DNA of 64,000 bases from Vasconcelosia minhoensis LEGE 07310 (GTDB lineage: Bacteria > Cyanobacteriota > Cyanobacteriia > Phormidesmidales > Phormidesmidaceae). The stretch is from contig NZ_JADEXG010000024.1 of NCBI RefSeq assembly GCF_015207255.1, positions 1-64,000 of the forward strand. Direction: 5' to 3'. Positions within the stretch are counted from its first letter, which is position 1. Each line of letters begins with the position of its first letter. The notes under the pieces are model-generated. The model did not search any database. It was given only the letters and a program-made list of their open reading frames with translations, and was not told where the DNA came from. The translations under genes were made by a program, and so were the position numbers. This document shows positions 36,901 to 44,823 of this stretch, in pieces.

Positions 36901-37712
36901 TATGGAGCACAGACGGCTGCATCAAACTTCTCAAAGGTAGATCCGCTCGACCAGTTGCATACTATGCAAGCAGCAGTCCTCAGCTGGCTCAAGATGTTCA
37001 AACTTTACTGCTTCGATTAGGAATTAATGCTCGTCTACAAAGGATTGAGCAAGGTAGCAAAGGCCGTCCTCAATACCATGTAGTTATCAGTGGGAAAGCA
37101 GATTTGGATATATTTGTTGATAAAGTCGGCGCTATCGGCGCTTATAAGTCTCAGGCGCTAACAGCAGTTCAGCACCATCTGGCGCAGGGAGTAGCAAACA
37201 CCAATCGTGACGTTATCCCGTTGGAAGCGTGGCGCTTGTATGCACTACCCGCGATGCAAACAGCGGGGTTATCCCAGCGAAAAATGCAGGCAGCTTTAGG
37301 AATGTCCTACTGCGGGACTAGTCTACATCGGCAGAACCTAGGTCGTGAAAGGGCGCAGCGCTTAGCCCAAGTAGTGCAGTCTGCTGACTTAGAAAAGCTA
37401 GCTTCCAGCGAATTGTATTGGGATAAAATTGTCTCCATTGAACCGGACGGTATCGAAGAAGTCTTTGACTTAACCGTTCCCAGACACCACAACTTTGTTG
37501 CGAATAACATTATTGTCCACAATTCTATTGAGCAAGATGCCGATTTGGTCATGATGCTTTACCGCGAAGAATATTACGATCCCGATACCCCTGATCGCGG
37601 TATTGCCGAAGTCATTGTCACCAAACACCGCAACGGGCCAACTGGAACCATTAAGCTGCTTTTTCAGCCTGAGTTCACCGAGTTTAAAAATCTAGCTCGT
37701 CAGAACTTGTAG
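33978..37712 (+). CDS. dnaB: replicative DNA helicase DnaB with two inteins
   Basis: 1244 codons. Removal of two inteins leaves a 451-residue DnaB, the normal size. DnaB is the hexameric helicase that unwinds DNA 5' to 3' at the fork. The N-terminal domain starts RLPPQNIEAEEAILGGILLD. The Walker A (GRPAMGKTSF) is interrupted after GK by intein 1. Walker B-type LGLVVIDYLQLM and ALSQLSRGVESRTNKRPMMS follow. The motif DLRESGSIEQDADLVMMLYR is interrupted after ESG by intein 2. Both insertions hit essential ATPase motifs, so splicing is required for activity. Confidence 0.96.
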   Translation: MSVVQEPRFKPAVDRLPPQNIEAEEAILGGILLDPEAIGRVTEILTPEVFYIGAHREIYQAALELQARGLPTDLMGITSWLKDQGRLEKIGGQSRLAQLVDRTISAANIDQYAALIVDKYTRRKLIQSGGEVIQLGYETETPIESVLDQAEQTLFGVTQVRPQQGLTATSDILTATFSDIEQRSLGMVLPGLSCGFYDLDAMTQGFQRSDLIIAAGRPAMGKCLSATAEILLADGSVATIEAIYQQQQAKLLTLNQRWRFELTEPSAFVDDGLKPVFRVTTRLGRQVETTLTHPYLTMQGWRPLSSLTAGDRIAVPRQFPIFGNCPLPEHQIKLLAYFIGDGGLTGQSPLEFKLWHCSAREKAIPDVVFTLPKAQLALFLNRLFATDGWASVLASGQAQIGYATVNPKLGRQIQHLLLRFGIVAALKSRQVKYQETRRAVWQLDITDAIALATFIDEIGIFGKETAVRKVAEAISGKKYHTNRDLIPVEVWDTLKAANGQESWSGLARRAGLVGISNIHAGKRAVSRSRQASLAATLENPALQDLAASDIYWDEIVAIESVGVQQVYDLTIPGTHNFVANDICVHNTSFVLNVARNIAGLHKLPVAVFSLEMSKAQLIYRLLSSEAKIESGRLRTGRIAQHEWEPLGHAINSLSLLPIYIDDTPNVSVTEIRSKARRLQAEQGGALGLVVIDYLQLMEGSGDNRVQELSKITRALKGLARELSVPVVALSQLSRGVESRTNKRPMMSDLRESGCLSGDTLITLADSGRQIPIRELSGRSGFAVWALNEDTCKLERAAVSKAFSTGIKPIFKLTTSLGRTIRVTGNHPFRTLEDWQRLDTLNPGDRIALPRQLSSPYPQTLTDSALGLLGHLIGDGCTLPRHAIQYTTCEIDLAQRVADLATNIFGESIRPRIVKERQWYQVYLSASQRLTHGVRNPVARWLDGLGIFGLRSHEKHIPEVVFEQPEAAIAKFLSHLWSTDGCIKLLKGRSARPVAYYASSSPQLAQDVQTLLLRLGINARLQRIEQGSKGRPQYHVVISGKADLDIFVDKVGAIGAYKSQALTAVQHHLAQGVANTNRDVIPLEAWRLYALPAMQTAGLSQRKMQAALGMSYCGTSLHRQNLGRERAQRLAQVVQSADLEKLASSELYWDKIVSIEPDGIEEVFDLTVPRHHNFVANNIIVHNSIEQDADLVMMLYREEYYDPDTPDRGIAEVIVTKHRNGPTGTIKLLFQPEFTEFKNLARQNL
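34644..35735 (+). other. DnaB intein 1 (P-loop insertion, 364 residues)
   Basis: Residues 223-586 of the precursor. It begins CLSATAEILLADGSVATI (nucleophile Cys1), has the block B TLTHPYLTMQGW with TxxH, and ends YDLTIPGTHNFVANDICVHN, followed by extein Thr (+1). Between them, LLAYFIGDGGLTG and LNRLFATDGWASVLASGQA are the two LAGLIDADG-type (DOD) endonuclease helices. All splicing residues appear intact, so it is probably active. The site splits the ATP-binding P-loop. Confidence 0.92.
36237..37523 (+). other. DnaB intein 2 (ESG/SIEQ insertion, 429 residues)
   Basis: Residues 754-1182 of the precursor. It begins CLSGDTLITLADSGRQIPIR, has RVTGNHPFRTLEDW as block B, and ends FDLTVPRHHNFVANNIIVHN, followed by Ser (+1). 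LLGHLIGDGCTLPRHA and FLSHLWSTDGCIKLLKG are the two LAGLIDADG-type helices. This is the same insertion point as the well-known Synechocystis DnaB intein. Splicing residues are intact. It is larger than intein 1 and somewhat more AT-rich. Confidence 0.92.
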
Positions 37713-37770
37713 CAAACGTCGGGCAAATCTTTAACATAGGTTCAGTGAATGCAGGCTATACATACCCGCG

Positions 37771-38367
37771 ATGCCCAAAATTCCTGACGACGGCAGCCTG
37801 GATAGCGCCCTAGCGCTGGTCCTTGAAGGCTATGAATTTATCCCGAATCGGTGTCAGCGCTTGCAGACCGACATTTTTCAAACTCGGCTGCTGTTTGAAA
37901 AAACCATCTGTCTGAGAGGAGAAGCGGGGGCGAGGCTGTTTTACGACACCGAAAAATTCACCCGAAAAAAGGCGGCCCCGGAGCGGCTGAAGAAAACGCT
38001 GTTTGGCCAAAACGGCGTCCAGGGGCTAGACGGCGACGCCCATCAGCACCGCAAGCAGATGTTCATGGCGCTGATGTCGCCCGAGGGCATTCAGCGGCTG
38101 GCTGAGCTGGCTCGGGAGCAGTGGCTGGCCTATGCCAAAAAGTGGGCGTCGCAGCCGCAGGTCGTCTTTATCCCCCAGGGTGGCGGCAGCTACGAAACCA
38201 ACCACCGCTGCCCCGGCGAATGGATCACCATCGCCGTGATGAAGACGACGCTACAATTTCTGACCCGGGACATCACCTATGACGTCCCTGCACAAGATCT
38301 AACCATCCGAGTCTCTCGCCTGCCAACCATCCCAAAAAGCCGCTTCATCATCAGCAACGTAAGATAG
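37771..38367 (+). pseudogene. fatty-acid peroxygenase-type cytochrome P450 (CYP152) with internal deletion
   Basis: 198 residues in one frame, but P450s of this type have about 420. The first about 130 residues (IPDDGSLDSALALVLEGYEF, GDAHQHRKQMFMALMSPEGI) are the N-terminal part. At VVFIPQGGG the sequence jumps to the heme-binding region NHRCPGEWITIAVMKTTLQF and the C-terminal LTIRVSRLPTIPKSRFIIS. The helices that form most of the active site, including I and K, are missing. The Cys ligand is kept but the protein is very unlikely to be catalytic. The deletion kept the reading frame. Confidence 0.8.
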
Positions 38368-38389
38368 ACTTAGCTTAACTGATACGCTT

Positions 38390-38595
38390 CTACTGCCCTC
38401 GTCCTGGTTTGCAATCCGCAAAGCCTAGAGCCTCGGCGTCGAGGAAACTGGCAACTGCCATCTCGACCACGGCTTCAACCGGATTTCAATTTCAGCGGCG
38501 CGAGCTATTAACGCGGCTCGAATTCGCTCAGGCAAGCGTTCTAGAATGACCTCGACATCGGCAGCGGAGAGCTGCTCCTGAAGTTTAGCTGGCAT
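38390..38595 (-). pseudogene. small hypothetical gene with a one-base frameshift
   Basis: The minus strand encodes MPAKLQEQLSADVEVI-like sequence (MPAKLQEQLSAADVEVILER, LPERIRAALIARAAEIE) from 38595. A change of frame then gives VEAVVEMAVASFLDAEALGF and ADCKPGRGQ, stopping at 38390. The total is 206 bases, one short of 69 codons, so one base has been lost near GAAATTGAAATCCGG. Both halves read as one compact protein of about 68 residues. The family is not known to me. The unshifted frame would stop at about 38410. Confidence 0.5.
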
Positions 38596-38734
38596 CGCGT
38601 CACCTTTCAGTTGGAATTTGGACGTTATAGGGTGGCAGAAATCCTCCGAACCTGACTTTGCAAGTCAGAGTCGTTTGTCGGCATGATAGCAGGGTGACCC
38701 ATCTACAGAGCTGATGCTCTCACGATAGATAACT

Positions 38735-39535
38735 ATGGCTAAAATCGCTTTGATTACTGGAGGTTCCCAGGGCAGTGGCCGGGCGACGGCGCTGCTGTTT
38801 GCTCGGAAGGGATATGACGTTGCGATCGCGGCCCGCAGCCCAGAGCTGCTCCACCAGGTGGCCGACGAAATTACCGCCTTAGGCCGACAGGCCCTCGCCG
38901 TCCCGACGGATGTCACCGATCCCCAGCAGGTGCAGGCCCTGGTGGACAAAACCCGCGATCGCTATGGCCAGGTAGACGTACTGGTCAACAGCGCCGGCAT
39001 CTGCCTCACCGGCCCCTCCCAGCATACGAGCCTGGAAGACTGGCACAAGCTGTTTGATACCAACTTCTGGGGCTACCTGCATACGATTAAGGCGTTGCTG
39101 CCCCACTTCATCGCTCGCCGACAGGGCACCATCGTCAACATCGGCTCCTTTGGCGGCAAAATGCCGCTGCCCCAGATGACCGCCTATACCGCCAGTAAAT
39201 ATGCCGTCACTGGCCTCACCGACGCTCTGAGGCTGGAGCTGGCCGAGCATAAAATCCACGTCGCCGCCGTCCATCCCGGCGTCATCCAGAGCAGCTTCAT
39301 GGAGCGAGCCATGTTTCGGGGGGCAGACGAGCAGGCCAGCCAGGCGGCCCAGGAGCGGATGACCAGCGTGCTCAACATGGGCTGGGTGAGTCAGCCGGAG
39401 GATATTGCCAAGGCCGTTTGGGAGGCGGTTGAGAAGCGAAAGCATGAAATTGTGGTGGGGCCGATTGCGATCGCGACCGAAGCCCATCGGTTGTTTCCTG
39501 GGTTGGTGGAGTGGGCGATGGAGCGGGCGACTTAG
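38735..39535 (+). CDS. SDR-family oxidoreductase
   Basis: 266-residue short-chain dehydrogenase/reductase with a Rossmann fold. The cofactor loop is TGGSQGSGRATALLFARKGY (GxxxGxG). VLVNSAGICLTG is the NNAG-type motif, and the catalytic YTASKYAV (YxxxK) is preceded by Ser in VNIGSFGGKMP. The Arg in AARSPELL after strand 2 suggests NADPH preference. The C-terminal tail lacks membrane helices. The substrate cannot be predicted and the neighbours do not help. Confidence 0.88.
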   Translation: MAKIALITGGSQGSGRATALLFARKGYDVAIAARSPELLHQVADEITALGRQALAVPTDVTDPQQVQALVDKTRDRYGQVDVLVNSAGICLTGPSQHTSLEDWHKLFDTNFWGYLHTIKALLPHFIARRQGTIVNIGSFGGKMPLPQMTAYTASKYAVTGLTDALRLELAEHKIHVAAVHPGVIQSSFMERAMFRGADEQASQAAQERMTSVLNMGWVSQPEDIAKAVWEAVEKRKHEIVVGPIAIATEAHRLFPGLVEWAMERAT

Positions 39536-39615
39536 TACCTTACGGCACAATCTGAGCCTCAAAACTTGACTAGAGTATAGCGTTGACGCTCAGCCACTTT
39601 GAGGAAACGCTATCT

Positions 39616-40671
39616 ATGGGACATCGGCTAGTTTCGGCCATTTTAATCAGTCTTCTGAGCCTAGGAACGCTACTGCTACCCGCCGCACCAGCTCAGGCCG
39701 TCAACTGTATGCTGACGGCGATTGTCTGGGAAGGCTATACCGATCCTGCTTTTACAGACGACTTTGAGGCGCAGACGGGCTGCCGCATCAAAGCCACCTA
39801 CGCTGGGTCGAGCGACGAGATGTTCGCCAAATTTCGGGCCGGAGGCGGGCGCAACTACGACCTGATCTCGGCCTCGGGCGACATTACCGAGCGGCTTTAT
39901 CGAGCGGGGCTAGTACGCTCGATTGAGACTGAGCGACTGACCAACTATGACGAGGTGTTCTCACCCTTCCAAGGCGGCAAGTGGAACACCTTTGACGGCC
40001 AGCCCTACGGCGTCACCTTTGCCTGGGGGCCGAATGTCCTGATTTACAGCACCGACGCCGTCTCTCCTGAGCCCGACAGCTGGAATGTCCTATTCGACCC
40101 CGCCTACGAAGGCCAGGTCACCATTCCCGACAATCCCATGACTATTGCCGATGCGGCGCTCTGGCTAGGCAAGACCGATCCCTATGGCCTGAGCGAGGCC
40201 GACCTGGCGCAGGTCAAAGAAAAGCTGCTGGAACTACGCCCACAGATTCGCAAGTTTTGGACCACGGCGGGAGAGCTGGCCAACCTGTTTCAGTCGGGGG
40301 AGGTGGTTGTGGCCCATGCCTGGCCGATTACCGAAAAGCAGCTGACTGAGGCCGATTTCCCAGCAGAGTCCGTCAGCCCGCCGGGCAAGCTCACCGGCTG
40401 GACCGACTCCTGGATGATTTCCCAAAAGGCCCGCAACGTCGATGCGGCCTACCAGTGGATTGACTTTATTCTCAGCGGCGCAGGGCAGAAGGGCGTGATT
40501 GAGGCGACGGGCTACTCCGGCGCGACCGAGCTGGGAACGGAGGCGGTTGGCCCTGAGCGCGCCAAGGAGCTATTTATGGATGACCTGTCGCTGCATTCAA
40601 AGATCAATATGTGGCAGAGCGTCAAAAACTACGATCGATGGGTCGAGGTCTGGAACGAGATTCGCAGCTAG
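39616..40671 (+). CDS. potD: spermidine/putrescine-type ABC transporter substrate-binding protein
   Basis: 351 residues from the ATG at 39616; the upstream TTG would add 11 residues before the signal peptide. The signal peptide is LVSAILISLLSLGTLLLPAA, cleaved near AQAV. The mature protein is a PotD/PotF-like binding protein: WEGYTDPAFTDDFEAQTGCR, GGGRNYDLISASGDITERLY, and LTGWTDSWMISQKARNVDAA near the C-terminus. It lies 9 bases before potB. Acidic residues for polyamine binding are likely but were not positioned. The specific ligand is inferred from family and context. Confidence 0.82.
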   Translation: MGHRLVSAILISLLSLGTLLLPAAPAQAVNCMLTAIVWEGYTDPAFTDDFEAQTGCRIKATYAGSSDEMFAKFRAGGGRNYDLISASGDITERLYRAGLVRSIETERLTNYDEVFSPFQGGKWNTFDGQPYGVTFAWGPNVLIYSTDAVSPEPDSWNVLFDPAYEGQVTIPDNPMTIADAALWLGKTDPYGLSEADLAQVKEKLLELRPQIRKFWTTAGELANLFQSGEVVVAHAWPITEKQLTEADFPAESVSPPGKLTGWTDSWMISQKARNVDAAYQWIDFILSGAGQKGVIEATGYSGATELGTEAVGPERAKELFMDDLSLHSKINMWQSVKNYDRWVEVWNEIRS

Positions 40672-40680
40672 GAGAGTTCT

Positions 40681-41544
40681 GTGACCGCAATCTCGCCGCC
40701 CACCGCCCGCCGCCCGCCCGTCGGACTCTATGCCACCCTGCTGCCGCCGCTGCTGTGGATGGGGCTGCTTTACTTTGTTCCCCTGGCGCTGCTGATTGTC
40801 TACAGCTTTTGGCGGCTGGACTCCTTTGAGATCGTGCAGGAGTTTAGCCTGGACAATTTTCAGACCATTTTTGCCAGCGCGGCCTATCGGCGGGTGCTGG
40901 TGAGAACGGGGATGACGGCGCTGGGGGTGACGTTGATTGATGCCGCGATCGCGATTCCCCTAGCCCTGGCGATCACCCGCTACGGCGGGCGGTGGCGTTC
41001 CCTGCTGACGCTGCTGATCATCCTGCCGCTGTGGTCGAGCTATCTGGTACGGGTGTTTGCTTGGAAGATCATCTTGGGCTATAACGGCGTGATCAACAGC
41101 GCTCTGGTAGGGCTAGGGATTTTACAAGAGCCAAGTTCAGCCTTTCTCTACAACAGCTTTTCGACGATGCTTACCTTTGTTCATGTCTGGCTGCCATTTA
41201 TGGTGCTGCCGGTGATTACAGCCTTTGAGCGTCACCCGCCGGAACTGCTGGAGGCGTCTGCTGACCTGAACGCGCCGCCCTGGGGTACGTTTCGCCGGGT
41301 GACGCTGCCGCTGGTGCTGCCGGGGGTTTTGGCGGGTTCGATTAATGTGTTTGCGCTGACGCTGGGAGACTTCATTACGCCTGGGCTGGGCGGAGGACCT
41401 CAGGGAATTATGCTGGGAAATCTGATTGCTTCTCAGTTTGGCGTTTCCTATAACTGGCCTTTGGGGGCGGCTTTTGCGCTGCTGGTGATGGTTGTAGTTT
41501 GTTCTGGTTTGGCGGTGATGCTTCGATTGATAAGAACTTTCTGA
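40681..41544 (+). CDS. potB: spermidine/putrescine-type ABC transporter permease PotB
   Basis: 287 residues from the GTG at 40681. Six membrane segments can be drawn: near 18-38, 82-102, 110-132, 155-178, 215-235 and 257-280. The coupling motif is ELLEASADLNAPPWGTFRRV (EAA loop). The LGDFITPGLGGGPQGIMLGN segment is typical of PotB. The last residues (LRLIRTF) may have been altered by the deletion that removed the start of the next gene. Confidence 0.85.
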   Translation: MTAISPPTARRPPVGLYATLLPPLLWMGLLYFVPLALLIVYSFWRLDSFEIVQEFSLDNFQTIFASAAYRRVLVRTGMTALGVTLIDAAIAIPLALAITRYGGRWRSLLTLLIILPLWSSYLVRVFAWKIILGYNGVINSALVGLGILQEPSSAFLYNSFSTMLTFVHVWLPFMVLPVITAFERHPPELLEASADLNAPPWGTFRRVTLPLVLPGVLAGSINVFALTLGDFITPGLGGGPQGIMLGNLIASQFGVSYNWPLGAAFALLVMVVVCSGLAVMLRLIRTF

Positions 41545-41568
41545 TTATAAATTCTTTGCGCGGCAGGT

Positions 41569-41976
41569 TTGAAACTAGAACTGGAGCTGTCGTTGCTAAC
41601 GGTGATTCTAGGTCACGGGGTCTTTGGGCTGCCCGTAGCGTTCGGCCCGATTCTCACCCGGCTCTCCCAGTTTCCCCGCAGTCTGGAAGAAGCAGCCTAT
41701 GACCTGGGGGCAAAGCCAAGTGAAGTGTTTCGGGATGTTTTATTCCCCTACCTGCGCAGTGCGCTGATTGCTGGGGCACTGCTGGCCTTTACCCTGTCCT
41801 TTGATGAAGTCGTGGTAACGATTTTTCTCACCGGGCGAGAGAATACGCTGCCGATGGAGATCTGGAGCCGCTTGCGGATTGACATTACGCCGGAGATTGC
41901 GGCGGTGGCAACGCTGGTGCTGTTGGGCAGCGGCGGCGTTGTTCTGCTGAGTCAGCAGCTGGGGGGGACAGAGTAG
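41569..41976 (+). pseudogene. potC: PotC permease lacking its N-terminal half
   Basis: About 135 residues from a TTG at 41569; PotC normally has about 260. What remains begins in the middle of the protein at LSLLTVILGHGVFGLPVAFG and continues through the EAA loop SLEEAAYDLGAKPSEVFRDV to LSFDEVVVTIFLTGRENTLP and a final helix. The first two or three membrane helices are absent, and only 24 bases separate it from potB. The transporter is therefore probably not functional, unless this stub still couples to PotB. Confidence 0.75.
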
Positions 41977-43068
41977 TTGAGTCCCCATCGGCAACAGAAC
42001 AGCGTGGTCTATCTCGATGCGGTGAGCAAGCGGTATCCCACGGCGGACGGCGTATTTTACGCGGTTCAGGATGTGAGCCTGGATGTTCAACCAGGAGAAT
42101 TTTATTCTCTGCTGGGGTCGAGCGGGTCAGGGAAAACGACGACGCTTAGGCTGATTGGTGGCTTTGAGCGGCCCGATCTGGGCGAGGTCTTCATCGGCGG
42201 CGAACGGGTGACGGCGCAGCCGCCCTACCGCCGCAGCGTACATACGGTGTTTCAAAACTATGCCCTATTTCCCCACATGAGCGTGGCGGAGAATGTGGCC
42301 TATCCGCTCAAGATTGCTCGGGTGCCGCGCAGTGAGTTCGGGCCGCGATTGGAGGCCGTTCTAAAGCTGGTGCAGATTCCTGAGCTGGGCGATCGCGCCC
42401 CGTCTCAGCTCTCCGGCGGCCAGCAGCAGCGCGTTGCCCTGGCCCGCGCCTTGATCAATCGGCCTAAAGTCCTCCTGCTAGACGAACCGCTCTCCGCCCT
42501 GGATGCCAAAATCCGCGACGAACTGCGCCAGGAGCTGCGGCAGCTCCAGCAGCAGACGAACCTCACCTTTATCTATGTCACCCACGACCAGGAGGAGGCG
42601 ATGGCTCTATCCGACCGGCTGGCGGTAATGCATCGCGGTCGGGTGGAGCAGATTGGCACTCCAGCAGAGATTTACAACGCCCCAGCTTCGGCCTTTGTGG
42701 CCCAGTTTATCGGCCAGGCTAATTTTCTTTCAGGCGAAATAATGGAGCTGACGGCGGAGGGCGCGATCGCGCTCATCAACGACGTCCCCCTCAAGGTCAC
42801 CTATCCCGACCAGCCGCCGACCGTCGGAGAAACCGTGACGCTGATGATCCGCCCCGAACGCATTCAGGTAGGCGCTGCTACAGCGGATAATCAGCTGGTG
42901 GGCAAGACTCTGGGGATGACCTACATTGGCCAGCTCACCGAACTCCAGGTCGAGACGCCGGTGGGGCAGCTAAAGGTGGTGCAGCTGGGGCAGGCTGGGG
43001 AAGCGCGATCGCTGAGCTGGCAGGCCAAGGACTGTATTATTGTCCCCTCATTCAATTCCAAGGCTTAG
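41977..43068 (+). CDS. potA: spermidine/putrescine-type ABC transporter ATP-binding protein
   Basis: 363 residues from the TTG at 41977, directly after the potC stop. Walker A LLGSSGSGKTTTLRLIGG, signature QLSGGQQQRVALARALINRP, Walker B VLLLDEPLSALDAKI, H-loop YVTHDQEEAMAL. The C-terminal TOBE domain is present (VTLMIRPERIQVG). It energises the PotBC channel in intact systems. It appears complete although potC is truncated. Confidence 0.88.
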   Translation: MSPHRQQNSVVYLDAVSKRYPTADGVFYAVQDVSLDVQPGEFYSLLGSSGSGKTTTLRLIGGFERPDLGEVFIGGERVTAQPPYRRSVHTVFQNYALFPHMSVAENVAYPLKIARVPRSEFGPRLEAVLKLVQIPELGDRAPSQLSGGQQQRVALARALINRPKVLLLDEPLSALDAKIRDELRQELRQLQQQTNLTFIYVTHDQEEAMALSDRLAVMHRGRVEQIGTPAEIYNAPASAFVAQFIGQANFLSGEIMELTAEGAIALINDVPLKVTYPDQPPTVGETVTLMIRPERIQVGAATADNQLVGKTLGMTYIGQLTELQVETPVGQLKVVQLGQAGEARSLSWQAKDCIIVPSFNSKA

Positions 43069-43119
43069 AACTCCCTTAAACTTTCATCAAGCTCCCAGAA
43101 AACTTCCAGAGGTAACGCC

Positions 43120-44601
43120 ATGCAAACGCTAGAAAAAACGATTCACTATTCCATGGTGATCGGCGCAGACAGCCCTTCGACCGGTAAGCAAGAGCTGGTT
43201 GATCCCGCTACAGGAGAAGTCTTTGCCACCGTTGCCGTCGGCACCGCCGCCGATGTAGACCGTGCCGTCGCTGCGGCTAAAGCGGCGCAGCCGGAATGGG
43301 CCGCCCTTTCGGTCGGCGAACGCAGCGTTGCCCTGATGAAATTCGCCGATGCGGTCGAAGCCCAGAGCGAGCGGCTGGCCGAGCTCGAAAGCCAGAATAC
43401 CGGCAAGCCGATGAAGCTGACGACCGGCGGCGACGTTCCCTTCTCAGTAGATAATCTACGTTACTTTGCCGCTGCCGTTCGCCGTCAGGAAGGCGCGGTG
43501 GCTGGCGAATACGTCGGTGGCTACACCAGCCTGATTCGCCGCGAGCCCATTGGCGTTGTTGGCGCGATCACGCCCTGGAACTATCCGCTGATGATGGCGG
43601 TATGGAAGCTGGGGCCAGCCCTAGCGGCAGGTAATGCAGTGGTGATCAAGCCCGCCCCAAATACGCCGATTACGACGATTGAGCTGGCTAAAATCGCGCT
43701 AGAGGCGGGCCTTCCCGCCGGGCTGATCAACGTGGTGACAGGCGATGCTGAAGTGGGCGAAGCGATCTGCAATCATCCCGACATTCGGATGATTAGCTTC
43801 ACCGGCAGCACCCGCACCGGTAAGCGAGTGGCAGCGCTGGCCAGTGCCGGGGTAAAGCGAGTCTCTTTGGAACTGGGTGGCAAGGCTCCCTTTGTTGTCT
43901 TTGCTGACGCCGACATCGAGGCCGCCGCCCGGGGGGCAATTCCAGCCGCCTACATGAACACCGGCCAGGACTGCACGGCAGCAACCCGCATCTATGTCCA
44001 GGACGAGGTTTTTGAGCCTTTCCTCGAACGCTTTACGGCCCTCAGTGAAAAGATTCGCTTTGGCAAACCCTTTGACGATGCGACTGACATGGGACCTTTG
44101 GTGAGTGAAGTCCAGCAGCAAAAGGTCGATGGCTACGTTCAAGCAGCCCGGCAGCAGGGCATCCGCGTCGCTACGGGAGGAGAGATTCCTGATCAAAAAG
44201 GATTCTTCTATCCGCCAACCATCCTGGTAGAAGCGCCCCAGTCCGCCGCCTGTGTGCAGGAAGAGATTTTTGGCCCAGTAGCTGTCGTGAACCGCTTTAG
44301 CGACGAGGCCGAGGCGATCCAGCTGGCCAACGATGTGCCCTATGGTCTGGCGGGCAGCGTCTGGACGCTGAACGTGCAGCGGGCGATGCGGATGTCGGCG
44401 GCGATGGAATGCGGCACCGTCTGGGTGAACGACCATCTGCCGATCGCTAGCGAAATGCCCCACGGCGGCTTTAAGCAGAGCGGCTTTGGCAAGGACATGT
44501 CACACTATGCGCTGGAGGAATATACCATCGTCAAGCATGTGGTGATCGACAATACGGGAGATGCTAAAAAAACCTGGCACGCCGTTGTGTTAGAAGATTA
44601 G
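43120..44601 (+). CDS. NAD(P)+-dependent aldehyde dehydrogenase (aminobutyraldehyde/betaine-aldehyde type)
   Basis: 493 residues, the standard ALDH length. The nucleotide-binding region contains TPWNYPLMMAVWKLGPALAA and FTGSTRTGKRVA. The catalytic Glu lies in SLELGGKAPFVVFADAD and the nucleophile Cys in YMNTGQDCTAATRIYVQD. It resembles gamma-aminobutyraldehyde or betaine-aldehyde dehydrogenases. Its place 51 bases after a polyamine-type importer suggests a role in putrescine breakdown to GABA. Substrate assignment is inference. Confidence 0.87.
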   Translation: MQTLEKTIHYSMVIGADSPSTGKQELVDPATGEVFATVAVGTAADVDRAVAAAKAAQPEWAALSVGERSVALMKFADAVEAQSERLAELESQNTGKPMKLTTGGDVPFSVDNLRYFAAAVRRQEGAVAGEYVGGYTSLIRREPIGVVGAITPWNYPLMMAVWKLGPALAAGNAVVIKPAPNTPITTIELAKIALEAGLPAGLINVVTGDAEVGEAICNHPDIRMISFTGSTRTGKRVAALASAGVKRVSLELGGKAPFVVFADADIEAAARGAIPAAYMNTGQDCTAATRIYVQDEVFEPFLERFTALSEKIRFGKPFDDATDMGPLVSEVQQQKVDGYVQAARQQGIRVATGGEIPDQKGFFYPPTILVEAPQSAACVQEEIFGPVAVVNRFSDEAEAIQLANDVPYGLAGSVWTLNVQRAMRMSAAMECGTVWVNDHLPIASEMPHGGFKQSGFGKDMSHYALEEYTIVKHVVIDNTGDAKKTWHAVVLED

Positions 44602-44823
44602 CGGTGTGCTAGATCACAATTCTCCAGGATTGAGCTGGGTGAACGTCGAAGGTACCAACTGCTACCCCCTCAATCGGTAGAGGTTTTGATTGTGAGAGCC
44701 TGCTGGATTGTCCGTCTCAGGGCAGTTTAGCAGGTTGCTCTAGTTAGTTAAGATATGTAACAGCGGTTGAGACCTTTTGAGATTATTTCAAAAGCGATCG
44801 GCCTGTTGACACATCGGTATTTT

